This document shows positions 34,833 to 43,658 of a DNA stretch of 64,000 nucleotides, in pieces. Position 1 is the stretch's first letter, and every line of letters starts with the position of its first letter. The position numbers and the translations under genes are program-made. The stretch is from Pseudoflavonifractor sp964504285 (lineage in GTDB: Bacteria; Bacillota; Clostridia; Oscillospirales; Oscillospiraceae), in contig CAZDDZ010000002.1 in NCBI GenBank assembly GCA_964504285.1, positions 56,571 to 120,570 on the forward strand, given 5' to 3'. The notes under the pieces were generated by a model. That model did no database searches. It was not told where the DNA came from and saw only the letters and a program-made list of their open reading frames with translations.

Positions 34833-35846
34833 ATGAAAAAACACAGCATAATTGCGGCGCTACTTACGCTGATGCTCCTTCTGGGTGCCTGCGGCGAGAA
34901 CGCGCAGAGCGAACAAGAAGCCCCTGCCGATGGCGACGCCGCCACGGTTTGGCGGTTGTCCATTGTTCAGATGCCGGACAGGATTGTTTACGAGGAGGGG
35001 GAGCAGTTTGATGCCACTGGAATTATAATTGACGCCACCATGAAGGACGGCTCTGTGGTGAACGATGTTCCTTGGGAAATGGCGGTGGATGCCCCGCTCA
35101 CCCGTACCAGCCTTGGAGCGGAGTTTGCTTACGGAGGGAAAAAGACCACGCAGATGATTTCTGTTACCATCAAGGGGAATCGGGAGGAATATTCCGTGGC
35201 CCAAACGCCGCAGATTTCAGACAGTCCCCTTAGTGGAAAGACCATCTACTGGCTGGGTTCCTCTGTGACAGCGGGGGCCAGCTCCGGCAAGGAGTCAATG
35301 GCGGACTTCATCGCCAAAAAGCACGGTGCTGTCTGCATAAAGGAGGCGGTATCCGGCACAACCCTTGCCGAGGTAAAAAACGGGAGCTATGTGGAGCGCT
35401 TTAACGCATACCTTGCATCCGACGACAGGGCGCAGCAGATAGATGCCTTCGTCTGCCAGCTCTCAACCAACGACAAGGGCTCGCCGGAAACCTTTGGTAC
35501 CGTTACGGCGCCGGATGTGCGCGACCTCGCCGCATTTGATCGGGGGACCACCTTTGGGGCCATAGAGTATATTGCTGCTATGGTGAAAGAAACCTGGAAC
35601 TGCCCGGTCTACTTTTACACCAATCCCCCCATGGGGGATGAAAACTATGAAAAAATGGTGGAAGCGCTGGAGGAGATTTCTGCTAAATGGGATCTGAAAA
35701 TAATCGATCTATATTGGGACGAGGTGTTTAACGACCTCACTGCTGAGGAACGGGCACTCTATCTGTATGACAGTATTCATCCCTCGAAGGCGGGTTACCG
35801 GGAGTGGTGGCTGCCAAAGTTTGAGGAGGCTCTCTCGGGCAGTTAA
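34833..35846 (+). CDS. SGNH-hydrolase lipoprotein with Ig-like domain
   Basis: Predicted carbohydrate esterase, 337 residues. Signal peptide and lipobox LLGAC; residues about 45-115 form a bacterial Ig-like beta domain (EEGEQFDATGIIIDATMKDG). The SGNH blocks are visible: GSSVTAGAS (Ser nucleophile), SGTTL (Gly), STND (Asn), and DSIHPS near the C-terminus (Asp/His). This would remove acetyl or similar esters from sugars so that the rhamnosidase can act (inference from neighbours). It follows the GH78 gene after 22 bp with its own GGAGGGAAGAG site. Confidence 0.8.
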   Translation: MKKHSIIAALLTLMLLLGACGENAQSEQEAPADGDAATVWRLSIVQMPDRIVYEEGEQFDATGIIIDATMKDGSVVNDVPWEMAVDAPLTRTSLGAEFAYGGKKTTQMISVTIKGNREEYSVAQTPQISDSPLSGKTIYWLGSSVTAGASSGKESMADFIAKKHGAVCIKEAVSGTTLAEVKNGSYVERFNAYLASDDRAQQIDAFVCQLSTNDKGSPETFGTVTAPDVRDLAAFDRGTTFGAIEYIAAMVKETWNCPVYFYTNPPMGDENYEKMVEALEEISAKWDLKIIDLYWDEVFNDLTAEERALYLYDSIHPSKAGYREWWLPKFEEALSGS

Positions 35847-35878
35847 GAAAATACGGCCCAAAACCCTTGGGGAAACCG

Positions 35879-35917
35879 AAAGGCGTCTGACCACAAAACG
35901 GGTCAGACGCCTTTTTT
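35879..35917. terminator. Bidirectional terminator between convergent genes
   Basis: AAAGGCGTCTGACC pairs with GGTCAGACGCCTTT around ACAAAACG, followed by TTTT. It lies between the SGNH gene (+) and the sensor kinase (-), whose stop codon overlaps the T-run. Confidence 0.85.
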
Positions 35918-37289
35918 ATGCGCTGCGGTGCGGCTTTGCCTGCTTCAAAGGGAAGCAGATGGCCAAAAAGAACATATTGTCCACAATGCTGATGTCCACG
36001 GTGCCGCCGTACTGCTCGGTGATGTATTTAATGCTCTTGGTGCCGAAGCCGTGGCGGGAGCGGTCCTCCTTGCTGGTGACGGGAAGACCGTCGGCAAGGG
36101 CCAGCGTGCCGCCGAAGTAGTTGGATTCCTCAATTTTCAGTACGTCCTCGGTTACCCGGCAGGTCAGGGAAATGATTTTCTCCTCCCGGCGGGGAAGCGT
36201 CTTTACCGCCTCCATGGCGTTATCGATAATATTGCCGAAGAGGGAGTAGATCTGAACCGGAGTGAGAAAATCCAGCTGGGCACCGTCGGCCATGCAGGAG
36301 AAGGTGATGCTGTTTTTTTGGCAGGTCATGGCCTTCTCGCAGAGAACCACATCCAGCACTTCGTTTCCGGTCTTGATGTTGGAGTCGTAAAACTCGATGG
36401 CCTCGCGCAGCGAGAGTACCTCCTCCTCGGTGAGCTTGCCCCCTATTTTATTTAGAATATGCTTGAGGTCATGGCACTTCATGTTGATGACGTCCATGTT
36501 GGCCTTGATGGACTCGAACTGGGCCTTGTCTTGCCGCCAGAGCTGCTGAAGAATGATAATCTGCTGCTCCTTCTCGCTCTGGGAGAAAATGCCCGCGCAG
36601 ACCAGCAGCACGGTGAAGGCAAGACCCATGTAGAGCACCTTGGTTACCATGCTCAGCATGAAACTCTGGCTCTCGTAGACGCGGGAGATACAGATAAGCA
36701 CATTCACCAGCGTCACTGTGGCTACCGAGATGAAAATTACATTCCGGGTGGTGCGCTTGTTGTGGATCAGCTTGCTTTTGGGGGTAAAAAAATGGGCCAG
36801 AATTATGTACATTACAATTAGAAAGGTGTAGTGCATCCACCATTCCCAATTTTTAAGGGGAACTGAGCCGTCATGGAACAGGGACATGCTGGTCCGGTCA
36901 TCAATTCCGCGGATATTTTGCAGAAGGGGAAAGAGCTTGGCGACAAGCCAGTGGGTTGCCATACCGGAACAGAACGCGAGAAGGATTTCCTCTATGCTGT
37001 TCTGCCAGCAAAACAGCAAAACGCCAAAATTCAGAAAAGTAATGGCCAGGTAGCAGAGCACCCGTACCGTGAGGGTATCCGCTTCCGTATACCAGATGGC
37101 CAGGAGATAGCAAAGAACGATGCCCTCCAGCAAGGAGATCAGCAGGCGGAGGAGAAAAAGTCCACGGCGGTTGAGCCTGCGGGCAAAAAGGCAGACACAG
37201 ATAAAACACAAAAGAAAGGTCATGATTAAGCTGTAGCCGTGAAACATGTAGACGCCAAGCATCTTGATAGCGAAATCAAGCATCGTCAT
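35916..37289 (-). CDS. GHKL-type sensor histidine kinase (second copy)
   Basis: AgrC-like sensor with about seven hydrophobic segments in the first ~220 residues, then a helix KCHDLKHILNKIGGKL carrying the probable phospho-acceptor His, and the GHKL ATPase NIIDNAMEAVKTL (N box) and RHGFGTKSIKYITEQYGG (G box). 457 residues from ATG 37289; the response regulator gene ends inside its start region, so the pair is co-translated. Same architecture as the pair at 9683-11750 but not a close copy. Stimulus unknown; neighbouring glycosidases suggest glycoside or peptide sensing (inference). Confidence 0.85.
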   Translation of the reverse strand: MTMLDFAIKMLGVYMFHGYSLIMTFLLCFICVCLFARRLNRRGLFLLRLLISLLEGIVLCYLLAIWYTEADTLTVRVLCYLAITFLNFGVLLFCWQNSIEEILLAFCSGMATHWLVAKLFPLLQNIRGIDDRTSMSLFHDGSVPLKNWEWWMHYTFLIVMYIILAHFFTPKSKLIHNKRTTRNVIFISVATVTLVNVLICISRVYESQSFMLSMVTKVLYMGLAFTVLLVCAGIFSQSEKEQQIIILQQLWRQDKAQFESIKANMDVINMKCHDLKHILNKIGGKLTEEEVLSLREAIEFYDSNIKTGNEVLDVVLCEKAMTCQKNSITFSCMADGAQLDFLTPVQIYSLFGNIIDNAMEAVKTLPRREEKIISLTCRVTEDVLKIEESNYFGGTLALADGLPVTSKEDRSRHGFGTKSIKYITEQYGGTVDISIVDNMFFLAICFPLKQAKPHRSA

Positions 37290-37995
37290 ATCTCCGTGTC
37301 TCCATAAATTGGCCAAAGGCGCCGGTAAAGGCTTTGCGCCGGGGATGGCTCATCTGCAGCTCCTCGCCGTTTACAAAAACGCTCATGCCGTCTATTTTCG
37401 AAACGTACGAAAGATTGACCAAAAGAAAGTTGTTGCAGCGGACAAAGCCGCAGTCGGGCAGACTGGCCTCCACGCTCTTCATGGTCTGGTACTGGCGAAA
37501 CTCCTCCGTGGGGGTGTGGTAAACACAGTGATGGCCCTTGACCTCCACATACATAATGTCGGAGGGGGAGAGCCTGACATAGCCGCTGTCCGTTTTGAGC
37601 AGGACGTCGGATGAGGAGGTGCGCCCAAGCTGGCAGAGCACCTTTGTAAATTTAAGGGCAAACTCGGGGTAGGACACGGGCTTGACAATATAGTCCGAGG
37701 CGGCCACCTCGTAGCCCTGAATGGCGTACTGGCGCATGCTTGTCACAAAAATCAGCGTGACCTTGTCGTCCTTCTCACGGAGAGCCCGCGAAGCGTCCAT
37801 GCCGTTCATCATGGGCATCATGATGTCCATGTAGACAATTTGATAATCCGCCGTGTACTTCTCTAAAAAGGTGATGACATTATAAAACACCGAGACAGAC
37901 ACGGCGGTTGTGTGCTCGGTAGCGTATTTCCTGATATGGGATTCCAAGAGAGCGGCCTGCTCCTTATTGTCCTCTACAATGGCAATCTTTATCAT
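37276..37995 (-). CDS. LytTR-family response regulator (second copy)
   Basis: 239-residue regulator. Receiver domain IAIVEDNKEQ (acidic pocket) with phospho-acceptor Asp57 in VYMDIMMPMMNGMDA; LytTR domain with SDIMYVEVKGHHCVYHT, CGFVRCNNFLLVNLSYVSKI and QMSHPRRKAF. The start at 37995 follows GAGGGGGG. It transcribes leftward into the sensor kinase and diverges from the lipoprotein/GH3 genes, so it could control both directions through the ~195-bp spacer 37996-38189 (inference). Confidence 0.88.
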   Translation of the reverse strand: MIKIAIVEDNKEQAALLESHIRKYATEHTTAVSVSVFYNVITFLEKYTADYQIVYMDIMMPMMNGMDASRALREKDDKVTLIFVTSMRQYAIQGYEVAASDYIVKPVSYPEFALKFTKVLCQLGRTSSSDVLLKTDSGYVRLSPSDIMYVEVKGHHCVYHTPTEEFRQYQTMKSVEASLPDCGFVRCNNFLLVNLSYVSKIDGMSVFVNGEELQMSHPRRKAFTGAFGQFMETRRYDDA

Positions 37996-38189
37996 GTTTG
38001 CCCCCCCTCTGTGCGCTATCAATATAGCAGTTTACACAATAAAAGTCAAGAAAGGACGCCCTCCTGCCGTCAGCTTGTGCTGTGAAACAGGAAGGCTGTG
38101 CGGTCTCTGTTGAAAAGTGTGGGCGAAATCAATAGATTAAAGAGGCTCACACGGGGGAGAGCCCCGATAGATTGAAGGAGGATATGAAC

Positions 38190-38816
38190 ATGAAAAAGCA
38201 CACCAGACTTGCAGCCGCGCTCCTGTCCGCCCTGACCCTGTTTACCCTGGCCGCCTGCGGCGGCGGAAGCGCCGGGAAGGTTACCGGCGTCTACCTCAGT
38301 CCTGCCCGCCTTGACTATCAGAATATGCGCCCCCAGTATAATTACTACCTGACCACCTTCACCCAGCAGGAGATGACCCTGATGGACGACAAGACGTACT
38401 GCCTCATCGTCTCCGGCTCTACCTTCTCCGCCCTGGAGCTGGCCGAGAGCACTAACGATGCCAAGGGCAACGAGCGCGCCAACTCCATCACCAAATATTA
38501 CGGCACCTACACCTCCAAGGTCAACGATTTGGACGAGGACCTGCTGGACGTGACCATAACCGCACCCACCCGCGTGGTAAAGAGCTTTGACCAGAGCTAC
38601 TGGGCGGACACCGCAGGCTGGAGTGAGGCGATGGGCAAGGCTGTGGCTCCCGCCGCGGTGGACCCCGCCACCGGGGCCGCCATTGCGGATGAGACGGCCC
38701 AGCCCTGGACCGCCGAGCAGTTCCTGGAGAGCGTTACCTTCCCTGAGACAACGGTTCAGCTCAACGTAAAGACCAGCTCCTTCGACTTCACCGACGCCTT
38801 CTCCCCCGCCGGCTAA
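38190..38816 (+). CDS. Small lipoprotein, unknown
   Basis: 208 residues. Signal peptide MKKHTRLAAALLSALTLFTL and lipobox LAAC, then GGGSAGKVTGVYLSPARL. Beta-rich extracellular domain with no recognised family; YWADTAGWSEAMGKAV and the C-terminal TTVQLNVKTSSFDFTDAF. Starts behind GAAGGAGGATATGAAC; in-frame ATG 38184 is two codons upstream. First gene of a run of GH3 genes, so it may be a sugar-binding or tethering accessory (inference). Confidence 0.65.
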   Translation: MKKHTRLAAALLSALTLFTLAACGGGSAGKVTGVYLSPARLDYQNMRPQYNYYLTTFTQQEMTLMDDKTYCLIVSGSTFSALELAESTNDAKGNERANSITKYYGTYTSKVNDLDEDLLDVTITAPTRVVKSFDQSYWADTAGWSEAMGKAVAPAAVDPATGAAIADETAQPWTAEQFLESVTFPETTVQLNVKTSSFDFTDAFSPAG

Positions 38817-38882
38817 GAGAGGCAAGCCCTTTACGACGAGGATCCGTTCCTGTCGTCCAGATTTCTTTGGGAGGAATGCTTA

Positions 38883-41765
38883 ATGAAGAAAACAAATTTG
38901 TGGCGGGGCATGTGCACCCTCCTGGTGCTGGTGTTTTCTCTGACCATGTTCGCGCAGAGCCTGGCCTTCACCCGCGAGGGTGACGTGAATCTCTTCCTGG
39001 GTACGCTGCCCCCTGCGGTCAAGGCCACGGGAGACACCGACTATTACCAATCCGACTACGCCTCCATGGAGGAAATGCGCGCGGCCCAAAAGGACTACCT
39101 CATCCAGAGTCAGGAGGAGGGCAGCGTGCTGCTTCGAAACGAAAACGGCGCCCTGCCCTTAAGCGCCGATGCCGGTGTGACCCTGTTCGGGTACGCCGCC
39201 GCCACTCCGGTTTACCACGGCGGGTCGGGTGGGCCGCCCAACACCGGCATAAATCTCTACGATGCCATGAAGGAAGCGGGCTTCCAAGTCAACGAGACGG
39301 TGTACAACGCCATTTTGGCCGCCGGCGGCACCCGCACCAAGACCGGCCTCATCGGCGAGATTCCCGCCAGCGCCTATGCCGGTACCGAGAGCAGTTACGC
39401 CGACGACTACCGCGACGCGGCGATCTATGTCATGAGCCGCTTCGGCGGCGAGGAGGGAGACCTGAACCACGGTCTCCAGGGGGACTGGCAGGAGGGCCCC
39501 GCCGGTGTGCCCGAGCTGCGGCTCCACCAGGAGGAAATCGACACACTGAACCTGATTAAAAACTCGGGGAAATTTGACAAGATTATCGTGGTGCTGAATT
39601 CCGGCTACGCTATGGAGCTGGACTGGCTTGCCGATTATGGCGTGGACGCCTGCCTGTGGATTGGCTATCCGGGCAACTACGGCATGATTGGCGTGGCCCG
39701 GATGCTGGGCGGCCAGGCCGACCCCTCGGGCAGAAATGTCATTACCTACGCGGCCGACTCTCTCAGCTCCGCCGCCATGCAGAACGCCGGTGACTTTACC
39801 TTCAGCAATCTGACCGGGCTCTACAAGAATAAGTACCTGGTATACGCCGAGGGCATCTATGTGGGCTATAAGTATTACGAGACCCGCTACCAGGACCAGG
39901 TGCTGGGGGTGAACAATGCCGACAGCGCCAAGGGCGTCTACGCAAGCGGGGACGGAAAATGGAATTACGCCGATGAGATGGTGTTCACCTTCGGCGCGGG
40001 CAAATCCTACGCCGACTTTACCCAGGAGCTTCTGAGCGTGGACTGGGACAAGAGCGCCCACACCGTCACCGCCCAGGTAAAGGTCACCAACAACGGCGCG
40101 CCCGGCTATTCCGGCAAGAGCAAGGACGTGGTGCAGCTCTATGTTCAGCTCCCCTACGCCCCGGGCCAGACGGAGAAGAGCGCCATTCAGCTGGCCGATT
40201 TTGCAAAGACCTCCGCGCTGGCGGCGGGGGAGAGCGAGACGGTGACGCTTGAATTCTCCGACTACATCTTTGCCGCCTATGACAGCGCTGCGCCCAACGG
40301 CGCGGACAGCACGAAGACGGGCTGTTACGTGTTTGACGCGGGCGACTACTATTTCGCCATCGGGGACGACGCCCACGATGCGCTTAACAACGTGCTGGCG
40401 GCCAGAGGGGTAAGCGGGATGTTCGACGCGGAGGGGAATCCGGTGGACGGCGACGGGGCCAAGGCCCACAAGGACAGCGTAGCGGCCCTGGACAACAAGA
40501 CCTACGCCGTCTCCCCCTACACCGGCGAGGTGGTCTATAACCACTTCGAGGACCGGGACATCAATTACTTCATCCCCGACGCCGTTACCTTTATGACCCG
40601 GGCCGATTGGAACACCTTTCCCGACACGGTGACCACCCTGACGGCCACGGCGGAAATTCAGGACCTGATGGAGAATTACCAGTACGAAAAGCCCGCCGAC
40701 GCACCGGACATCTCCGCATTTCAGCACAAGCAGGATAACGGCATCTCCTTCATCGAGATGAAGGATGTGCCCTTTGACGACCCCCTGTGGGATGACTTTA
40801 TTGACCAGATGTCCGCCACCGAGCTTGCCCAGATCACCGGCGACAAGATGGGCATGGACGCCATTCAGAGCATCGGCCTTCCTGCCTATGCCGGCGGCGA
40901 CGGCCCGGACGGGCACCAGGGCGGCACGCTCTTTAACGCGGAAATGCTGGCCGCATCCACCTTTAGCAAAGAAATGCTGGAGCTGCGCGGCAGCTTTTTC
41001 GCCGAGGAGAGCTACTGGATCGGCTTCCGCCAGATCTACTCTCCCGGCGGCAACCTCCACCGCACGCCATACTCCGGGCGGAGCTTTGAGTATTACAGCG
41101 AGGACGCCAATCTCAGCTACATCTGCGGAGCGGTCCAGACCAAGGCCATGGCGGACAAGGGCTGCGTGGGCACCTTCAAGCACTTCTGCGGCAACGATCA
41201 AGAGACCAACCGCCACGGCGTGGCCACCTTTATGACCGAGCAGACCTACCGGGAGAGCCCCCTGAGAGGCTTTGAGGGCGGACTGCAGGCCGGACACGGT
41301 CAGGCCACCATGACGGCGTACAACCGCATTGGCTGTGTTCCCACCGCCAGCGACTACGCCACCATGACCACCGTGCTGCGCGGGGAATGGGGGTTTACCG
41401 GCATCAACATGACCGATAGCTCCAAGGACTCCGCCAGCTATATGGGCACCGCCGACTGCATTGAGGCGGGCACCAACCAGTTCAATAACGACCCCGGCCG
41501 CGTACCCCAGGTATCCAATCTGCTGGTCAAGGACCGGGACGGCTTTATCTGGAGCAAGCTCCGGGAGGTGGCCAAGTATTACCTCTACACCATGAGCCGC
41601 TCCAATCTGGTGAACGGCCTGAGCAAGGAGGTCGCCGTGCAGAACTACACCCCCTGGTGGAAGCCGGCCTTTACCGGGCTGAACGCGGCCATCGGCATCC
41701 TCACCGTGGGCACCGCAATGCTGTACGTGCTGTCTGAGATAAAATCCAAAAAGGGGGGCAGATGA
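38883..41765 (+). CDS. Membrane-anchored GH3 glycosidase, reversed domain order (type A)
   Basis: 960 residues. N-terminal helix (MCTLLVLVFSLTMFAQSLAF), then the alpha/beta-sandwich domain beginning EEGSVLLRNENGALPLS (about 80), a fibronectin-like segment, and the barrel domain last, with KHFCGNDQETNRHGVATF (about 765) and nucleophile region GFTGINMTDSSKDSA; the Asp of TDS is the predicted nucleophile. It ends with TPWWKPAFTGLNAAIG, a membrane helix and basic tail KSKKGGR. Closest in this window to the 49651 protein, and like it is followed at once by a small membrane protein gene (2 bp). Exact sugar unknown. Confidence 0.85.
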   Translation: MKKTNLWRGMCTLLVLVFSLTMFAQSLAFTREGDVNLFLGTLPPAVKATGDTDYYQSDYASMEEMRAAQKDYLIQSQEEGSVLLRNENGALPLSADAGVTLFGYAAATPVYHGGSGGPPNTGINLYDAMKEAGFQVNETVYNAILAAGGTRTKTGLIGEIPASAYAGTESSYADDYRDAAIYVMSRFGGEEGDLNHGLQGDWQEGPAGVPELRLHQEEIDTLNLIKNSGKFDKIIVVLNSGYAMELDWLADYGVDACLWIGYPGNYGMIGVARMLGGQADPSGRNVITYAADSLSSAAMQNAGDFTFSNLTGLYKNKYLVYAEGIYVGYKYYETRYQDQVLGVNNADSAKGVYASGDGKWNYADEMVFTFGAGKSYADFTQELLSVDWDKSAHTVTAQVKVTNNGAPGYSGKSKDVVQLYVQLPYAPGQTEKSAIQLADFAKTSALAAGESETVTLEFSDYIFAAYDSAAPNGADSTKTGCYVFDAGDYYFAIGDDAHDALNNVLAARGVSGMFDAEGNPVDGDGAKAHKDSVAALDNKTYAVSPYTGEVVYNHFEDRDINYFIPDAVTFMTRADWNTFPDTVTTLTATAEIQDLMENYQYEKPADAPDISAFQHKQDNGISFIEMKDVPFDDPLWDDFIDQMSATELAQITGDKMGMDAIQSIGLPAYAGGDGPDGHQGGTLFNAEMLAASTFSKEMLELRGSFFAEESYWIGFRQIYSPGGNLHRTPYSGRSFEYYSEDANLSYICGAVQTKAMADKGCVGTFKHFCGNDQETNRHGVATFMTEQTYRESPLRGFEGGLQAGHGQATMTAYNRIGCVPTASDYATMTTVLRGEWGFTGINMTDSSKDSASYMGTADCIEAGTNQFNNDPGRVPQVSNLLVKDRDGFIWSKLREVAKYYLYTMSRSNLVNGLSKEVAVQNYTPWWKPAFTGLNAAIGILTVGTAMLYVLSEIKSKKGGR

Positions 41766-41766
41766 G

Positions 41767-42174
41767 ATGAAGCGGACCTTTCAAAATGCCAAGCCGGGCC
41801 TCTGGCTGAGTCTCACCGCCGCCATGCTCGCGCTTGTGGGCGCCGCCGCCTACGTGATTGTCTATATGGCCACGGCGGGCGCGGCGATAGACCGGGTGTT
41901 TTCCTGGCTTACCTTCGGCCTGATGCTGGGCGGCGCGGCCATTACCCTGGCGGGTGAGGGGCTTCGCCTTTCGGTCACGCCGATTTTGGGCGGCGTCTGC
42001 TTCTCCGTGGCCCTTGCCAACCACCTGGTGGAGACCGCCTACCCGCTGGCCGACGCGCTGACCGGCGTGCCCTTCTTTGGCGGAAATCCCGTTCTTGCCA
42101 TTGCCTTTTCCGTGGTGTTCGCACTGGCCGCCCTGCTCAACGTTGCAGCTGCCTTTCTGAAGCACCGCGCATAG
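41767..42174 (+). CDS. Small four-helix membrane protein paired with a GH3 gene
   Basis: 135 residues with four hydrophobic segments: LWLSLTAAMLALVGAAAYVI, FGLMLGGAAITLAG, ILGGVCFSVALANHLV and PVLAIAFSVVFALAALLNVA. ATG lies one base after the GH3 stop. A related protein (shared GGN before the last helix, same size and layout) follows the GH3 gene at 49651. No known family recalled. It may anchor or organise the GH3 enzyme in the membrane (inference). Confidence 0.65.
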   Translation: MKRTFQNAKPGLWLSLTAAMLALVGAAAYVIVYMATAGAAIDRVFSWLTFGLMLGGAAITLAGEGLRLSVTPILGGVCFSVALANHLVETAYPLADALTGVPFFGGNPVLAIAFSVVFALAALLNVAAAFLKHRA

Positions 42175-42228
42175 CCGCCTCCGGTGGTAGCCACCGGAGA
42201 ATAGAGAAGAAAAATTGGAGGAAATTTT

Positions 42229-43563
42229 ATGAAGCTGAAAAAAGTCATGGCGCTGACAGCCACCGCGCTGCTGGCGGTTTCCCTGCTGACGGCCTGCGCC
42301 CCCAAGGCACAGACGCCCTCAACCACCCCCTCCGCCAGCCAGGCCGCAGGCGGAAAGAGCTATCAGCTCACCGGTAAGTATGAGGAGAGCGGCGAGAACG
42401 CCTCCATGCTCAGCGCAGCCTTCCTGCTGAACCTGAACGAGGACGGAACCGCCGTGGTGGACAAGTACATGTTTGCAAATTTCGACGCCTCCGACGCTGC
42501 GGCCAACCCGACCTATACTGCAAGCTACATGTCCGGCACCTGGAAGGAGGTAGAGAAGGACAGCGTTCTCTGCCTGCAAATCAAGATCGCCTATGTGGAC
42601 GAGGCAGGCAACGAGTCCAACAGCCAGACCGCCTATGCCTATGACGTGGCCGGCGTGTACTCCTTCGACCTGACCTTCCCCGTGGTTCCCGGCATGTCTT
42701 ACACTCGCATCGCTCCCATGGAGGGCGCTGAGGGCAAGACCTACGCAGACGCCAACGCCTTTATTCAGGCGAATAAGGCCGAGTTTGTCCCCCCCGAGAG
42801 TGTGGGCACCTTTACCGACGCGGAGAAAAACGCCACCGCTTACCTCCAGGGTGACGGCACCATGCTCCTCTACGCGGGTTATGACAAGTTTGCCGACGGA
42901 AAGTGGGCGCTTGAAAACGGAGCCATCGCCGTTTCCATCGGCGGCACGGCCGTAGACGTGACCATGGACGGCACCAAGGCATCCTTTGCCACCCAGCGCG
43001 ATCTGGGCAACGGCACCCTCACCGACTACAACTTTGTCTGCGGCGATATCTCCGCGCTGTCCGCGCCCGCAGTGAGTGCCGATGCGCCCTACACCGCCTC
43101 CGTGGATATGGGAGGAAACGTCACCACCGCCGAGCTCATGCTGAACGAGGACGGAACCGGAACCTTGAAAGTATTTACCGACATCCCTGTCACCTATGAG
43201 AAGGTAGGCAGTGCGGTGGTCTTGTCCACGGCGGGCGAGCTGGAGGGCTATGGCGCTCAGATTTGGCCCAACATCAGCCACGCCTATCTCCTGAACGACG
43301 ACCGCAGCATGACCGGCATCGTGAACGCCTATCAGGCGGGCGACGTGGCGCTGCTGCTTGTGGACGAGACAAATATGACGGTGCAGTACCCGGCATACAG
43401 CATGGAGCGCGACGGCTTCACCTACACCCTCAGCGCCGATGGCACCGCGCTGACCGTCACCGCTCCGGGTGAGGACGTGATGGGCGCGTTCGGTCAGATC
43501 TGGGCCGGTGTCGGCGGGGAGAAGTGGACCATCGACGGCAGCACCGCCACCAAGGCGGGCTGA
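42229..43563 (+). CDS. Beta-rich lipoprotein, unknown
   Basis: 444 residues. Signal peptide MKLKKVMALTATALLAVSLL with lipobox LTAC, a Ser/Thr/Pro-rich linker, then repeated beta domains (about 40-165, 185-270, 275-360, 370-440) containing recurrent ETSAELMLNEDGTGTL-like and DGTMLLYAGYDKF-like strands, so it may be a tandem of one lipocalin-like or sandwich module. No family recognised. GGAGGAAATTTT precedes the ATG. Surface accessory in the GH3 run (inference). Confidence 0.6.
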   Translation: MKLKKVMALTATALLAVSLLTACAPKAQTPSTTPSASQAAGGKSYQLTGKYEESGENASMLSAAFLLNLNEDGTAVVDKYMFANFDASDAAANPTYTASYMSGTWKEVEKDSVLCLQIKIAYVDEAGNESNSQTAYAYDVAGVYSFDLTFPVVPGMSYTRIAPMEGAEGKTYADANAFIQANKAEFVPPESVGTFTDAEKNATAYLQGDGTMLLYAGYDKFADGKWALENGAIAVSIGGTAVDVTMDGTKASFATQRDLGNGTLTDYNFVCGDISALSAPAVSADAPYTASVDMGGNVTTAELMLNEDGTGTLKVFTDIPVTYEKVGSAVVLSTAGELEGYGAQIWPNISHAYLLNDDRSMTGIVNAYQAGDVALLLVDETNMTVQYPAYSMERDGFTYTLSADGTALTVTAPGEDVMGAFGQIWAGVGGEKWTIDGSTATKAG

Positions 43564-43601
43564 GCCAAGCGTATCACCGCCTTATGATTTTGATGTGATG
43601 C

Positions 43602-43641
43602 AAAAGGCCCCAGGCGTGTTTTTGGCTGCTTGGGGCCTTTT
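43602..43641 (+). terminator. Terminator upstream of the third GH3 gene
   Basis: AAAAGGCCCCAGGC pairs with GCTTGGGGCCTTTT (one mismatch). Located between the lipoprotein stop and the next GH3 start (18 bp), so it may end or attenuate transcription. Confidence 0.7.
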
Positions 43642-43658
43642 GCGGCAAAGGAGTATTT

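Noticed and set aside
39159..41297. 712-codon open frame on the minus strand opposite a GH3 gene
   Set aside because: It is an antisense shadow of GC-rich codons in the real GH3 gene, with repetitive Val/Gly/His composition and no domain or ribosome site. Similar long shadows at 16351-17562, 44484-45686 and 48542-49270 were left out for the same reason.
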